This document shows, in pieces, positions 53,836-64,000 of a DNA stretch of 64,000 bases. The stretch spans positions 1 to 64,000 of the forward strand of contig JADKEB010000034.1 of the NCBI GenBank assembly GCA_016718205.1, read 5' to 3'. A model generated the notes under the pieces. It had not been told where the DNA came from. It ran no database searches and saw nothing but the letters and a program-made list of their open reading frames with translations. A program made the translations under genes and the position numbers. Each line of letters begins with the position of its first letter. The stretch's first letter is position 1. Origin of the DNA: Saprospiraceae bacterium. GTDB lineage: Bacteria > Bacteroidota > Bacteroidia > Chitinophagales > Saprospiraceae.

Positions 53836-56194
53836 ATATATTCCTGTTCCCCGTTCACCTGTTTTGACCCAATCCTCGCGGGTTTTGGATGCCGTGAGGA
53901 TTACAGATCGAAGCGGTGCACTTCAGGTATTTACAGACCTCAATGGTGAAGCAGATATCTCCGCTTTCAAAAATCAGTCTTCCATATTTATATCGCTGAT
54001 AGGATATTCCATTGAGGAAGTAACCTGGTCACAAATAGAAGCCCTCAAGTTCAAAGTGGAACTCAACCCTTCTCAGATCCATCTCGATCAGATCGTGGTG
54101 GCTGCATCCCGATGGAGTCAGTCTAGCAGGAATGTACCATACAGGATCAGTATCACTCAGTCAAAAGGAATATCGCATTTCAAAATCCACAAACGGCAGC
54201 AGATCTTCTTGGTAATTCCGGAAGGGTATTTATCCAGAAAAGCCAGCAAGGTGGAGGAAGCCCTATGATTAGAGGATTTGCCACCAACAGGTTGCTGTAT
54301 TCCATTGATGGTGTACGTATGAATACAGCGATATTCAGGGCAGGAAATATACAGAATGTCATATCTCTCGATGCTTTTGCGATCGAAAGCGCAGAAATAC
54401 TTTTCGGACCGGGATCGGTGATCTACGGCAGCGATGCGATAGGAGGCGTCATGTCATTTCAGACCTTGACCCCACAATACCACACGGGTGACAAAATCAA
54501 ATTGTCAGGAGGTGCAACCATCAGACACTCCACTGCCAATAAAGAAAAAACGGGACACATCCATTTTACACTCGGACATAAAAAATGGGCATCTGTCACG
54601 AGCCTGTCCTACAATGATTTTGGTGATCTCAGAATGGGCACAAAAGGACCGGATGAATACCTAAAATTATGGAACGTACGTCGGGAAGGCAATACAGACG
54701 TCATATTCAAAAATCCTGATTCACTGGTACAAACGCCTTCCGCTTACGATCAGTACAATATCATGCAAAAATTGAGGTACAAGGCATCAGATCATGTAGA
54801 CTTACAGTACGCTTTCCATCATAGTGCCACATCAGAATTCGCCAGGTATGACCGGCACATCAGGTTACGCAATGGACTTCCCAGGTATGCTGAGTGGTCT
54901 TATGGCCCTCAGAAATGGACCATGCAGCAGTTGACGGCTTCATTTTCAAAAAAAACGGGCTGGTATGACCAAATGGTATGGAGACTGGCCTTTCAGGATT
55001 TTCACGAAAGCAGAATAGACCGGGACATCAATATGGCTGACCGACACCTGAGATCCGAACGCGTCAAAGCCTGGTCTGCCAATATAGACTTCATCAAAAA
55101 CTTCTGACCACACCACCTTATCCTACGGCATAGAAGGAGTGGTCAATGATGTGGTATCAACCGGCGAAGATCGGGACATCATCAAAGCTACCACACAGAA
55201 AGGACCATCGAGATACCCACAGGCTATATGGTCATCATTTGCAGCATTTGCAGGATATGATATTAAACTTTCACCCAAAATCAATCTCCAGGCAGGTGCC
55301 AGATACACGTACTTCCGCCAAAAAGCTGAATATGAAACAACTTTTTTCCCGCTTCCATTTACAGAATCCGAAATAAAAAACGGAGCACTCACAGGAAGTA
55401 TCGGCGCTGTTTGGAGGCCGGCAACAAAAACTGCTCTTATGGCCAATCTTTCTACAGGATTCAGGTCCCCCAATGTGGATGATTCCGGCAAAATATTTGA
55501 TGCTGTGTCTGGATTTGTCACAGTTCCCAATCCCGACCTTAAGGCCGAATACGCCTACAATGCAGAGATAGGATGGGTGCAGGTGATCAGTGATATCATC
55601 AGAATGGATGCCAGCCTGTATTATACCTACTTGGATGATGCCCTGGTTAAAAGAAATTTTCAACTCGCCGGCAGAGATTCCATCATCTACAACGGGCAGA
55701 TGAGTAAGGTGGAAGCCATCCAAAATGCTGCCAATGCCCGTGTAAAGGGTATACAACTCGGCCTGGAAATCAAACCAGGGTCAGGACTTTCCATAATCAG
55801 TCAGTACAATATACAGCAAGGAAAAGAAGAGCTGGACAATGGCAACATCAGCCCATCCAGGCACGCAGCACCCAATTTCGGAATGACTTCTGCAACATGG
55901 AACCATAAAAATCTCATGATCAGCGTCAGCAGTCAATACAGTGATGGCAAAACTTTTACTCAATTACCTCCTGAAGAACAGAATAAACCGGAGATATATG
56001 CCATCGGTGACGACAAAAAACCATACTCTCCATCTTGGATGGTCTACCACTGCAGGGCGCAAGTACAAATCTCAAAATCCTTCACCATCAACCTTGCCCT
56101 TGAAAATATTACGGATATCAGGTACCGGCCTTTTGCATCCGGAATCGTCGCATCGGGAAGGAATTTTGTGATTTCGGGGGCTGTGGTGTGGTAG
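53836..56194 (+). pseudogene. TonB-dependent receptor, frameshifted
   Basis: An outer-membrane active-transport receptor in at least three frames. Frame one: a carboxypeptidase-regulatory-like start (ITDRSGALQVFTDLNGEADIS) and IVVAASRWSQSSRNVPY. After 54175: plug domain QTAADLLGNSGRVFIQKSQQGGGSPMIRGFATNRLLYSIDGVRMN and GPGSVIYGSDAIGGVMSFQT. After about 55095: barrel strands with LSTGFRSPNVDD, VTVPNPDLKAEYAYNAEIG and the terminal strand VVASGRNFVISGAVVW ending in Trp. The plug resembles haem/haemoglobin-type receptors (CirA-like). The N-terminal signal is not readable. The substrate is inferred only from similarity. Confidence 0.85.
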
Positions 56195-56309
56195 GAGGAG
56201 GTTTGAAATGGTCTTGAAATGTTAGCTTTAAATGCAAAAATGTTTGTAAAATAATTTTAACCTTTATATTTGACATTTAATATGATACCTACATGTTAAA
56301 AGCAGACGC

Positions 56310-56480
56310 TATAAAAACTTACTTAACACTCTAAAGAAGCCAAAGGTGCTCAAAATATCTGATTGTCATTTTAGCGCATATGAGAGAGGAAGGGAAATTG
56401 CCATTTGTGAAGAAAGGGAATGCGTATTTTTACAAGAGAACTGTGAAGATCTTAAATAGCCTTAAACAAAAATCAAAATA
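56310..56480 (+). pseudogene. Helix-turn-helix (excisionase-type, HTH_17) remnant
   Basis: The frame ending in TAG at 56480 reads AHMREEGKLPFVKKGNAYFYKR then VKILNSLKQKSK. The preceding bases read KTYLTL and a stop. This matches small HTH_17/MerR-like DNA-binding proteins (SAxLREGKLPFVKxGNAYFYKRxDV). The N-terminal half is broken, with at least one stop. It lies 9 bp from the end of the convergent defence operon and may be a relic of an integrase/excisionase or of a regulator. Confidence 0.55.
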
Positions 56481-56488
56481 GACCAATT

Positions 56489-57187
56489 TTAGGAAATACT
56501 GGAATTTTTGTCTAATGGGAATGATTTAGAAATAAACATGCTAAATGGTATCCTATATGCGATACTCAAAAACCTATACCTAGTTAATCGTAAAAGATAG
56601 CAGATAAAAATAATAGTTGGAATCAAAAATATAAACTTCCCAGATTCAATATAAAAAATGATAAATAATAAGTGGGTGCATACCCAAAACAAAACTGAGC
56701 TTATATTTTTACATAATTCAGCCGTAAACATAAAAGTGTAAATTTTGGGACTTTCTTCTGGAATGTAAGACATGGCTGAGTTTCTAATTTCTCGATATGT
56801 GGAATTTGAAAAATCTTCTCCAATTAATGTTGTCAATTTTTATTCCTTACGACGAAAGCTAGAGTTCTTTTGAATTGTTTATATTTGTAATAATTGATAT
56901 ATCAGTATTATTTTCAAATAACTTCCGTATAGTCTCAATTGAAAAAGCATATTCCTGAACCAATCTCCAACAATATGTATCGGATAAATTATATAACCTA
57001 AAATATAAGCCAAAGCAATCTTAGCTTCAGGTTTATTATTAAGTAAAAATATTAAATGAGGCAAAAAGTCATAATTAATGGTTCCATATCCAATAAATAT
57101 CAATAAAAATAGATATCCTGGAACCAGAAATCCAAGTATTTCATGAAAAAACTCTTTGAGTACAGATATGAAGGATTCTAGTTTCAT
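56489..57187 (-). pseudogene. Membrane protein at the end of the Ssp-SIR2 operon, frameshifted
   Basis: Two frames of one gene. The first (start 57187) reads MKLESFISVLKEFFHEILGFLVPGYLFLLIFIGYG and IALAYILGYIIYPIHIVGDW, with two membrane helices. The second (to 56489) begins ATLIGEDFSNSTYREIRNS and has two more helices (LFWVCTHLLFIIFYI, IFLIPTIIFICYLL). The join is in a degenerate stretch at 56837-56880. The restored length is about 230 residues, four helices. I do not recognise the family. It starts 11 bp after the SIR2 gene and so should be co-expressed, likely as a membrane partner or effector. Confidence 0.6.
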
Positions 57188-57198
57188 TACTATATATA

Positions 57199-58026
57199 TT
57201 AACTTGTTTCCTTTAAAATATTTTCTAAAATATTTAATAGCTCAAAATGATTATCTTTCGGGTCATATGTTTGAAATCTCAATATTGAAATCCTTCTTCC
57301 ATCTATCCTTTTCTGTACCTGTTACAATGTCATTTGCCATCAAAGCATAATGCATCGGTGAGCCACCATGAAAAATGTTATGAATGTAACCTAACATTAA
57401 CAACAATTCAGGGTCACTTAGAGATGCCCCAAGAAACAAAATAGAATTTGTTGAAAATATTGCATGAAGAATACTTTGGTAACCACTTTGATTATAAATA
57501 ATATTCCTATAATCTCTTTCAGTAAGAATAATTTCTTTAGGAGTTTAGCATCACCGTGTGCCTTTAATAAAAATGATCGTTATTCCATAAACTATAATTG
57601 ATTGATGAAGCATCTTTATATGTATAAATTGTTGGAAATGTTCCCGGATCATTTTTCACCATTGCTTTTTCTATAAGGGTATCATAATTTGTTGTTATTA
57701 TAAACTTTGAATTAATTTGAGTTAATAAGTCGTGAGCTTTCGTTGGGTTTTTGTCCTTATCTTCAAATCTATCCTTATGTGTCTTTCCAAGTCGTATGAA
57801 ATAAGTTCTCTAATTTCTTCTGCAACTAACAAGTATTTAGAAGGATCATTTATAAGATGACGCATTTCATGAACTTTATCTAGAGCAATTTTCTTTTCTT
57901 CAATTATATCAATTAATTCACTGAGCAAGATTTTCCATGATGGTAACCCAGCACCTATAGAAAGTCCAGCTCCAACATAAATTCCAAAAGATTTTTTGGA
58001 AATTGCTTTTTAATTTCATTAATCAT
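57199..58026 (-). pseudogene. SIR2-like (SIR2_2) protein, frameshifted
   Basis: The ATG is at 58026: MINEIKKQFPK, then with one more A in the A-run near 57995 SFGIYVGAGLSIGAGLPSWKILLSELI, the NAD-binding start of a SIR2-like domain. In the middle, SKFIITTNYDTLIEKA carries the conserved Asn-Tyr-Asp. Then KAHGDAK (catalytic His region) and FLGASLSDPELLLMLGYIH follow in another frame, and NILENILKETS ends at 57199. Restored length about 275 residues, only the SIR2 fold. Such proteins in defence systems are NADases or sensors. It lies between DUF262 and a membrane protein. Confidence 0.75.
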
Positions 58027-58029
58027 ATT

Positions 58030-59076
58030 ATCTAATAACTATTCCATTATTAATAAAAATTTGCGTAAAAAACTTTGTGACGAGTTTCAATACTTTTGTA
58101 CAAGTTTCCAGCATACTTAAATGCCATGAGTGTACTCATACAAAGCTTTATCATAAGTTTGTGATTCAGGAGCACTAATCAATGATTCAGGATTTCTAAG
58201 ATTCTTCAACCTTTTTTTGCAAAACTTCTAAAGTTTTCAACAAACAATTGCATCAATTCGCTCAATTACGGCATAATTAGTATATAAAATCCAAGGTATC
58301 AATAAAAGCCCACTTATTTTTTAAATATACCTTTTTGTAATGCATTAATCTCATCTAACCAATCTAGTATCAACGATTTACTGTAGAAATGTAATTGTTA
58401 TTGTAAACATCAGATGCAGCATCTGATAATTCATTGTATAAATTTTCAATATTCTTTGCTTTAATATCTTTGTTAGAAAAATATATTAATGAAAATGCAT
58501 GATCTAAGTAATCTTGATGTTTATATCTTGAATTTGAAATTTTTACAATTTTTAAAATTTATGATTTTCAACAACAGAAAGTATTGCTGATCCAATATTG
58601 CTAGCCATAGCATGCCGTAATTCAACTTGATTTAATTGAGAACCCATTTGTAATCTTGCAAATAAGCTGCGTATTTCTTCAGGAGTGGTTTCTTCAATTA
58701 TAGCAATATTTAGTTCGTAAAGATCAAGATTTTCTTTTAAATTTGCCAATTCTTCTTAGCCTTTATTATTTTATAATAAATCCATTAATAATTCACTCCC
58801 TATCAAGTACGTATCTTTCCGGACCTTCAAGGATGAACTCTGAGATAGCCCTTATTCGTTGTTGACCATCAGTAACTTCATATTCGAAAAATGGGTCATT
58901 TGGCGTGATCTAAGATAAATTTCGGAATATCATATCCTCTTAACATTAGGTCTATTAATAATTTTTCTTTTGTATTGACCATACTGGGGTTCTTTGATAG
59001 TATTGTGGTGAAGGGTTTATTCTTTCTAATTTGCTAATTAATGTCTTAACCTTCAAGTAGCTAATCTAACTCTCAT
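58030..59076 (-). pseudogene. DUF262 (ParB/Srx fold) protein, SspE-N-like, frameshifted
   Basis: The ATG is probably at 59076. LISKLERINPSPQYYQRTPVWS and DGQQRIRAISEFIL show the DUF262 N-terminal (DGQQR nuclease/NTPase motif), then ETTPEEIRSLFARLQMGSQLNQVELRHAM. In GmrSD and SspE proteins DUF262 is the sensing NTPase domain, and SspE pairs it with DUF1524 (HNH). Here about 340 residues are restored and I see no DUF1524 part. Two breaks (IPKIYLR and RQNDPFF) are repaired by adding one A each. The exact ends are uncertain because of the indels. It follows the SspD-like gene by about 10 bp. Confidence 0.7.
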
Positions 59077-59086
59077 TATAAAATTT

Positions 59087-60178
59087 TTATATAAAACAAC
59101 TTGCACAACCTTCCCACTTCTGCATCTTCCAAAATATACAAGATACTTGGACTTAATGCCATCCGCTTTACGTTGTGTTTTTAATATATTCTTCTTTGAT
59201 CTTTCTATCCTTTCAGGCTTGATCAATTCTGCCAAAGATTCTTCTTGCATCCATGTATAACCATCCTTCTCACTATTCCATAGCTTGAGCATAGAGATGT
59301 GGATGTTGTTCATAGAGAGCCATACCCACTCAATTTTCTGCTGATAGAAACAAAAATAACAACCTGATCTGCTGCGAGCATAGCTCCTGACTTTCCGTTG
59401 TGCTCAAATCCTATCTCTTTGTAATATTGCGGCACGCCAACACCTGACTCTTCAGTAATCTAAAAATATCTGCTCTAACTAAGCTGAATCTTCATTGCTT
59501 AAAAGTGAAATCCTTCTAAAGCTAATGGATATTGAGTGGTTTTAGAAATTTGAAGACGAATTGATTAAACGCATAAATATCAGTGTTTAATAATTCCAAT
59601 CAGTTTATTTTCTTGTTTAAAACCTATGCTGACAGGAGTGGTCAAAATAGTGGCGAATTTGTCTTTACCACTTTTTATCTCAATATCTTTTAGCCATTCA
59701 TAAGCCAAATCTATTGTATTGTTGGATAATGCTTTGCTTATAACATCTTCACTCCAAATATTTTTCGGAATGGAAATATAGATTGTATATTACTTTTAGT
59801 CAGAAACATATCCTTCTCTATCTTCATCCTCTTATTCCTACATAGGATACTACAGGATCATCCCCTACGTACTTTTCAAATGGTTATAGTTTTTAGTTTT
59901 TGGTACACCAACGTGCATTTGAAGACGGCAAATAACCACCATACATTTTTAAAAAATGATCAAATGGATCATTTCTTATTATCAGTACCTTTAAGGATGT
60001 TTATTTTAAGTCCCAAACAACTTTCAAGATTGGATATCAATTGATAAGTCTCATCCAACTCTTTTCCGGTATCACTTGAATAGTACTCAATGTTAAGACT
60101 TGGATACTTGTCCTTCATGTATATAGCTAAAGCTGCACTGTCCTTTCCTCCTGATATACCCAATACATGTCTTACCAT
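59087..60178 (-). pseudogene. sspD: PAPS-reductase-type ATP pyrophosphatase, SspD-like, frameshifted
   Basis: Start at 60178: MVRHVLGISGGKDSAALAIYMKD, with the PP-loop SGGKDS at residues 9-14, then EYYSSDTGKELDETYQLI. After frame changes: YGGYLPSSNARWCTKKLK with a Cys, then SGCYFCFYQQKIEWVWL and, at the end, GCASCF with a stop near 59087. These Cys patterns fit the PAPS-reductase-like enzymes of phosphorothioation (DndC/SspD), which adenylate the DNA phosphate and take sulfur from a cysteine desulfurase. About 363 residues restored. Symbol by family analogy. It starts 2 bp after the upstream ATPase gene. Confidence 0.72.
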
Positions 60179-60180
60179 AT

Positions 60181-63100
60181 TTATTTCATTATATCTTTTA
60201 GTAAAGAAGTCAAAGCCGCTACATTCAGTGTATTATCATCAGACAAAAATCCCTCCATTTTAGTTTTAATCTTTTCAATTTCTATAGATTTTGACTTTGG
60301 AATGCGAATTTGTGTATTTTTTTCATCAGAAAATTTTCCAAATTCTTTCCTGTCAAAGCATTTTCCAAGTGAACTCAACCAAGCAATTCTGTCATCTAAT
60401 AAAGAATCCAATCTTAAAACAAATGTTTTTGATTATCCAATAACAGATGTTTTTTTAAGGTTGCAAACCTATTTTGGAGTTACTTTTATCCCTTCGAAAT
60501 TTAAATTTTCATATAAGACTTCGTTATTTATAAATAGCTCTATCACTCTCAATCAATTTTTCAAAACTCGTCCTGATTTCTCTGATACACTCTTTCGCAA
60601 GCTAAAACCAAATCGATCACGGCGCCTTCATCGTTTTTTCAAGCTTGACACAAAGTATATCCCAATGCTGATGGGAAAGATTGCAAAATGTTTTTTCAGG
60701 GTCTACGGAAAGTGCTATAAGCTTTTCTTACTCTTATAGCTTTCTTGCCAAGTCTATTTGTTTGTTTTTGCTCTTCTGTTAGTGATCTGTAGAAACCAAA
60801 ATGGTTTAATGGTTTCAATAAAACTTTGATTTGAAATGTCAGATTTTATCTCTTATTTGCAAGAATGTCCTGTAAGCATTAAATAGATCAAGCTTGATGC
60901 CCTCAATTTCAAATGCCTTAATTGAAAATTGATCCGGATATTTTGACAAAATTTCCAAATGTTCAAAATGTAGATTTGGGATATAACCAGAATCTACATT
61001 AAAAATAACGATATCATCTCTTTTTAGAAAAATGTAAGTAGGTATCCAAAAAGTCCAAAAATCCTTTCTTCATTTTAAAAGGTTTCAAGGAGAGAACATT
61101 GTATAATTCAGATACTTTTGTGGGATTTGATTTCGTAGAATCAACAAACGTTTCACATATATCTATAATATCTTTAAATGTTGACTTTTTATATTCCTCT
61201 GTTCCTATGTAACTATTAAAACCTTTTGTATCTATATGATTAACCTTTAACAAAGATAAAATATATGGTCTTTTCAGGTGGAAATTTACCTTCATCAAAA
61301 CCTAAATCAGACTCATTCCAATGATTAATCAGTGCTTTAAAATAATTCTTTTGGCTGTATGGATTGATGAAGAAATCTTATTCTTATTTGCCAGCTCATT
61401 AAAAATATTGGTGTTTTAGAATAAATAACCTTACAGATATTAGAAGAAATTTTTAAACGTTTAGCTGAATCAAATTTTATTTCTTTTCCATCCCAATACC
61501 ATTTAACATCAGGATTATTGTATAAATTTTTGTTTATAAAATAGGTAAGCAAATATTCATGATGTGATAATTTCTCAATTCTCTTTTTTTAACATTATCT
61601 TCAGCATTTTCAACAATTACTTGTTTCGTTTTCTCTATGTCATAAATTTGGCTTATGATATCTGTTGATTTAGAGAAATAACAATAAATAATTATACCAT
61701 CTTGGTTTTTTAGAAATATGGATTATTTCTTGTTGCTTTATTTTCTCATTAAATATGAGATTGACATATCCATCTAAATCTTTATTTGGAAAATCCTGAA
61801 TGGGTTCATCAGATATAACAAATTCAAAATAACGTGGCGTACCTGTTTCTAAAGTATATTGGATGGCTTCAATGGGTGGATGATTAAAGTATTGTTTCAG
61901 TTTACTTATGATATCTATTGATTTTGAAACCTTATCCTCTGCTTCTATGATTGCAGACTCAATGTCAAGATCTGTCCCTTCAAGCAAAATATACCCATTT
62001 CTGTATTTCCTATCTGCGATTATTTTTTTTGATTCTAGTTCCTTTAATACCTTTTCGGATTGTTTTATTCCACATGCAGTTCGTCCATAGTTGATTAAAA
62101 TATCTTTATTAAGTATGGCACTTTTGGGTGCAAAATATTTAATAGACCTATGCATTTGATCAAGGTAGTTGATTCATTTATATGGCTTAAGTCACTTTTT
62201 TCAGCTACTTCAATTGATGATCTGATAGAAGCCCAATGACCAAAATCAGGATTATACTTGGATGTAATAAAGGAGTACAAGTTAACATAAATGTAATCAT
62301 ACACGCAACCCAAATGATACATTGGATTTATTCTCCTATTTATTTTTTCTCAACTAGTATAATCTGAAACTTCGAGAAATGAAAAAAGAGATCTTTCGTT
62401 TTGACCATATCGTTGAAGACATTGTGCTAGAATCCCTGCTGAAATGATATCTAATGGAAAATATTCTTTGTAATTTCAGTAGCGTTATAGTCATTAAATT
62501 CAAAAGATTCCTGCTTTTTCATTTAGCTCAGATATAAATAAAGCCTTGGCTTTATCACTCATTACAATATAGGTTCTTTGGACTTATATTCTGACATCAG
62601 ATAAAGCAACTGTTCAACAGGTTCATTAAAAGGTAATGTCAACAAACCTGCCTTTACTTTTGACCATTCTTGCCTTTGCGCGGCATTTTAGGCCAGAATA
62701 GGTCTCACATTTTGATGGACTGAAGTTATCAGGATAATGTTTTCTGATGACTTGCTACCAAAACTCTGCAAATTGTTGTAAAAAGTATATCTCTGATTCA
62801 GGATTATTTTGGAAGCGTACTCAAAAATTTTCCAAACTCATCAATAAAAATGTATAGTACTCCTTTTTCATTTTTTGATAAGGAATAATACCGTGCATAA
62901 ATTTCAGCGAATAATTCTTCATCTGTAACATTTTTATCTATATTTAGCAGACCAATTAATTTAGCTTTAAGCGAAGCATAGAACCAACTAATTTTAAAAT
63001 TTCACAATTATTTTAGTCAGTATGAAATTGGTGCTCAAAATATTTAGTCTTCTCAGTAATACTTTGTTCTAAAGCCCATAAAAAGACGTTTCCCAGTACC

Positions 63101-63248
63101 ATAAAGATCAATGATATTAAAACATCGGAGACCTTTTAAAGTCATTTACCAAACGAGAAACTATCTTTTTCCATTTGGTATTTGGTATATAGTTAATTGA
63201 CTTATCATCCCTGATAATATTTACAGATGGACTAAAATTACTGTTCAT
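60181..63248 (-). pseudogene. sspC: Large P-loop ATPase, SspC-like, frameshifted many times
   Basis: The ATG at 63248 is 5 bp after the upstream stop: NSNFSPSVNIIRDDKSINYIP. The Walker A text near 63090 reads LYGTGK then SFLWALEQSI (TGKTS after repair). Walker B is VLYIFIDEFGKFLE near 62840. Then comes LITSVHQN and near 62390 GQNERSLFSFLE. The rest runs through FGHWASIRSSIEVAEKSDL, YFAPKSAILNKDILINY and SDEPIQDFPNKDLDGYVN to TSLLKDIMK at 60181. This fits about 1020 residues, the size of an SspC-type ATPase. Roles: complex assembly for strand nicking and sulfur insertion. At least eight indels. The large plus-strand frame at 60167 is a shadow of it. Confidence 0.65.
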
Positions 63249-63253
63249 AATAC

Positions 63254-64000
63254 TTATTTACAATATTGAACGGATCTAATCTTTTTCCATTGGATTTCTT
63301 TGATACCCTGACTGTTCACTATACACAACATTTTGATTTTTTGGTCAATATCTTTCAACTTATCAGATATACCTTTATGATTTATTGCAAAAATCAATCC
63401 CGGTCCATTATCCTCATTTTCTATTTGCTTTAAACTTACAGATGTCGAATCTGTAAACGTATCAAGTATGGAATACAAAAAGAGTTCATTTGGAAGCTCA
63501 AATCTTTCATCATCAATGATTTGATATCTCTCTTCTCTTCCTTTTTTACCACTATTAATTTCTGATTCAATTACATTTAAAAGGCTCAAATCAGAAAAAA
63601 CTTAGAATTAAGCTCTTCGTTTCAGAATCTTTATGGCTGGAACGATTATATTCACTACACATCCTGGCAAATACTATAAAATCGGAACTCAATGTGTTAA
63701 CATTCAGGGGTTCCCGTGCCTTCTATGTCACCTTTTTATCATAAGGAAAGCATGTCTTTATTAAGCGATATTCTTTCTCTTCGAGAGTAGGTAAATATAA
63801 TATTATAAATGGATGCTTAGTTCATTTGACCAATTGATAGTGTAAGGCTCAAAGTGTTCCCTGATCTTCCAAATAAGGGTCCCAACCGTCATCAGCTAAT
63901 AATCTTTGGCCAAAATCTGTGATCTCATCATCAGAAGTTAAAATATTGAAGGCTTTCATCCAAAATCTGATGGCACCCACCATGTTCTTTCCAACTCCAA
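63254..64000 (-). pseudogene. sspB: DUF4007 protein, SspB-like, partial (runs off the right edge), frameshifted
   Basis: The gene continues beyond 64000, so its N-terminus is missing. From the edge inward: VGKNMVGAIRFWMKAFNI, ITDFGQRLLADDGWDPYLEDQGTL, ALHYQLV; then, after breaks, LSSDFIVFARMCSEYN and SLLNVIESEINSGKKGREERYQIIDDERFELPNELFLYSILD, ending VQYCK at 63254. VGKNMVxAIRFW and GWDPYLED are the DUF4007 signature. In the Ssp phosphorothioation system SspB, a nickase, carries this domain to my knowledge. It is the first visible gene of the operon. No cysteine desulfurase (SspA) is in view. Confidence 0.72.

Noticed and set aside
53864..54268. Stand-alone carboxypeptidase-like protein
   Set aside because: The frame runs straight into plug-domain text in another frame, so it is the N-terminus of the TonB-dependent receptor.
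60167..60739. 190-residue plus-strand frame
   Set aside because: It lies on the opposite strand of the SspC-like gene's end (TSLLKDIMK frame) and has no family signals. The minus strand has operon spacing and motifs, so this is a shadow.

Overview
The window is AT-rich chromosomal DNA from a member of the Bacteroidota, most likely a Saprospiraceae or Chitinophaga-like lineage. Four things point there. Many genes carry the Bacteroidota -7 promoter box TAnnTTTG. There is a type IX secretion plug protein and a protein with a T9SS C-terminal sorting domain. Family-restricted genes are present (DUF4835, DUF5683, DUF3810, the Bacteroidota form of RNA polymerase omega). The order bamD-rpoZ-coaBC-DUF4835 and parA-parB-DUF5683 is typical of the phylum. 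I see no tRNA, rRNA or CRISPR array.

Layout. 1-3.7 kb is accessory DNA: a Roc-COR GTPase fragment overlapping an AlbA_2/ATPase gene, then a DUF6364-PIN toxin-antitoxin pair. 3.8-9.8 kb holds a TspO-like protein, a PadR-controlled membrane gene, a Cys/Met gamma-lyase divergent from an Lrp regulator, a Septu-like ATPase-HNH defence pair and thioredoxin. 10-18 kb holds three small lipoproteins (one a Kunitz-type inhibitor), nadC, two PH-domain membrane proteins, a collapsed sigma/anti-sigma locus, a NYN-LOTUS protein and a DUF937-OmpA protein. 18-36.8 kb is mostly intact housekeeping DNA (S24 regulator, GH3 ligase, recO, T9SS plug, M1 aminopeptidase, queD, holB, pabBC, OmpA), interrupted by IS5 remnants and several small inverted-repeat elements. 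37-51 kb carries purN, DUF4835, coaBC, rpoZ, bamD, EamA, corA, DUF5683, parAB, a UPF0173 hydrolase and lipB. 51.5-56.2 kb holds a YgiQ radical-SAM protein and a TonB-dependent receptor.

56.5-64 kb is one minus-strand operon read from the right edge: DUF4007 protein (SspB-like), large P-loop ATPase (SspC-like), PAPS-reductase-type ATP pyrophosphatase (SspD-like), DUF262 protein, SIR2-like protein and a membrane protein. The first three match the DNA phosphorothioation genes sspBCD. The last three look like a sensing and effector arm, and I do not recognise the SIR2 plus membrane-protein ending. This is the best candidate for an undescribed system.

Data quality. Many genes, including core ones (purN, bamD, parB, lipB, DUF4835), are broken by single-base changes, often in A or T runs, and one base added or removed restores a normal family sequence. 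Breaks cluster at 1-3.6, 38-46 and 49-64 kb and are nearly absent from 16 to 36.8 kb. I read most of them as sequencing or assembly errors, so genes labelled pseudogene here may be intact in the organism. The sigma/anti-sigma collapse, the corA deletion and the IS remnants look like true decay or larger events.
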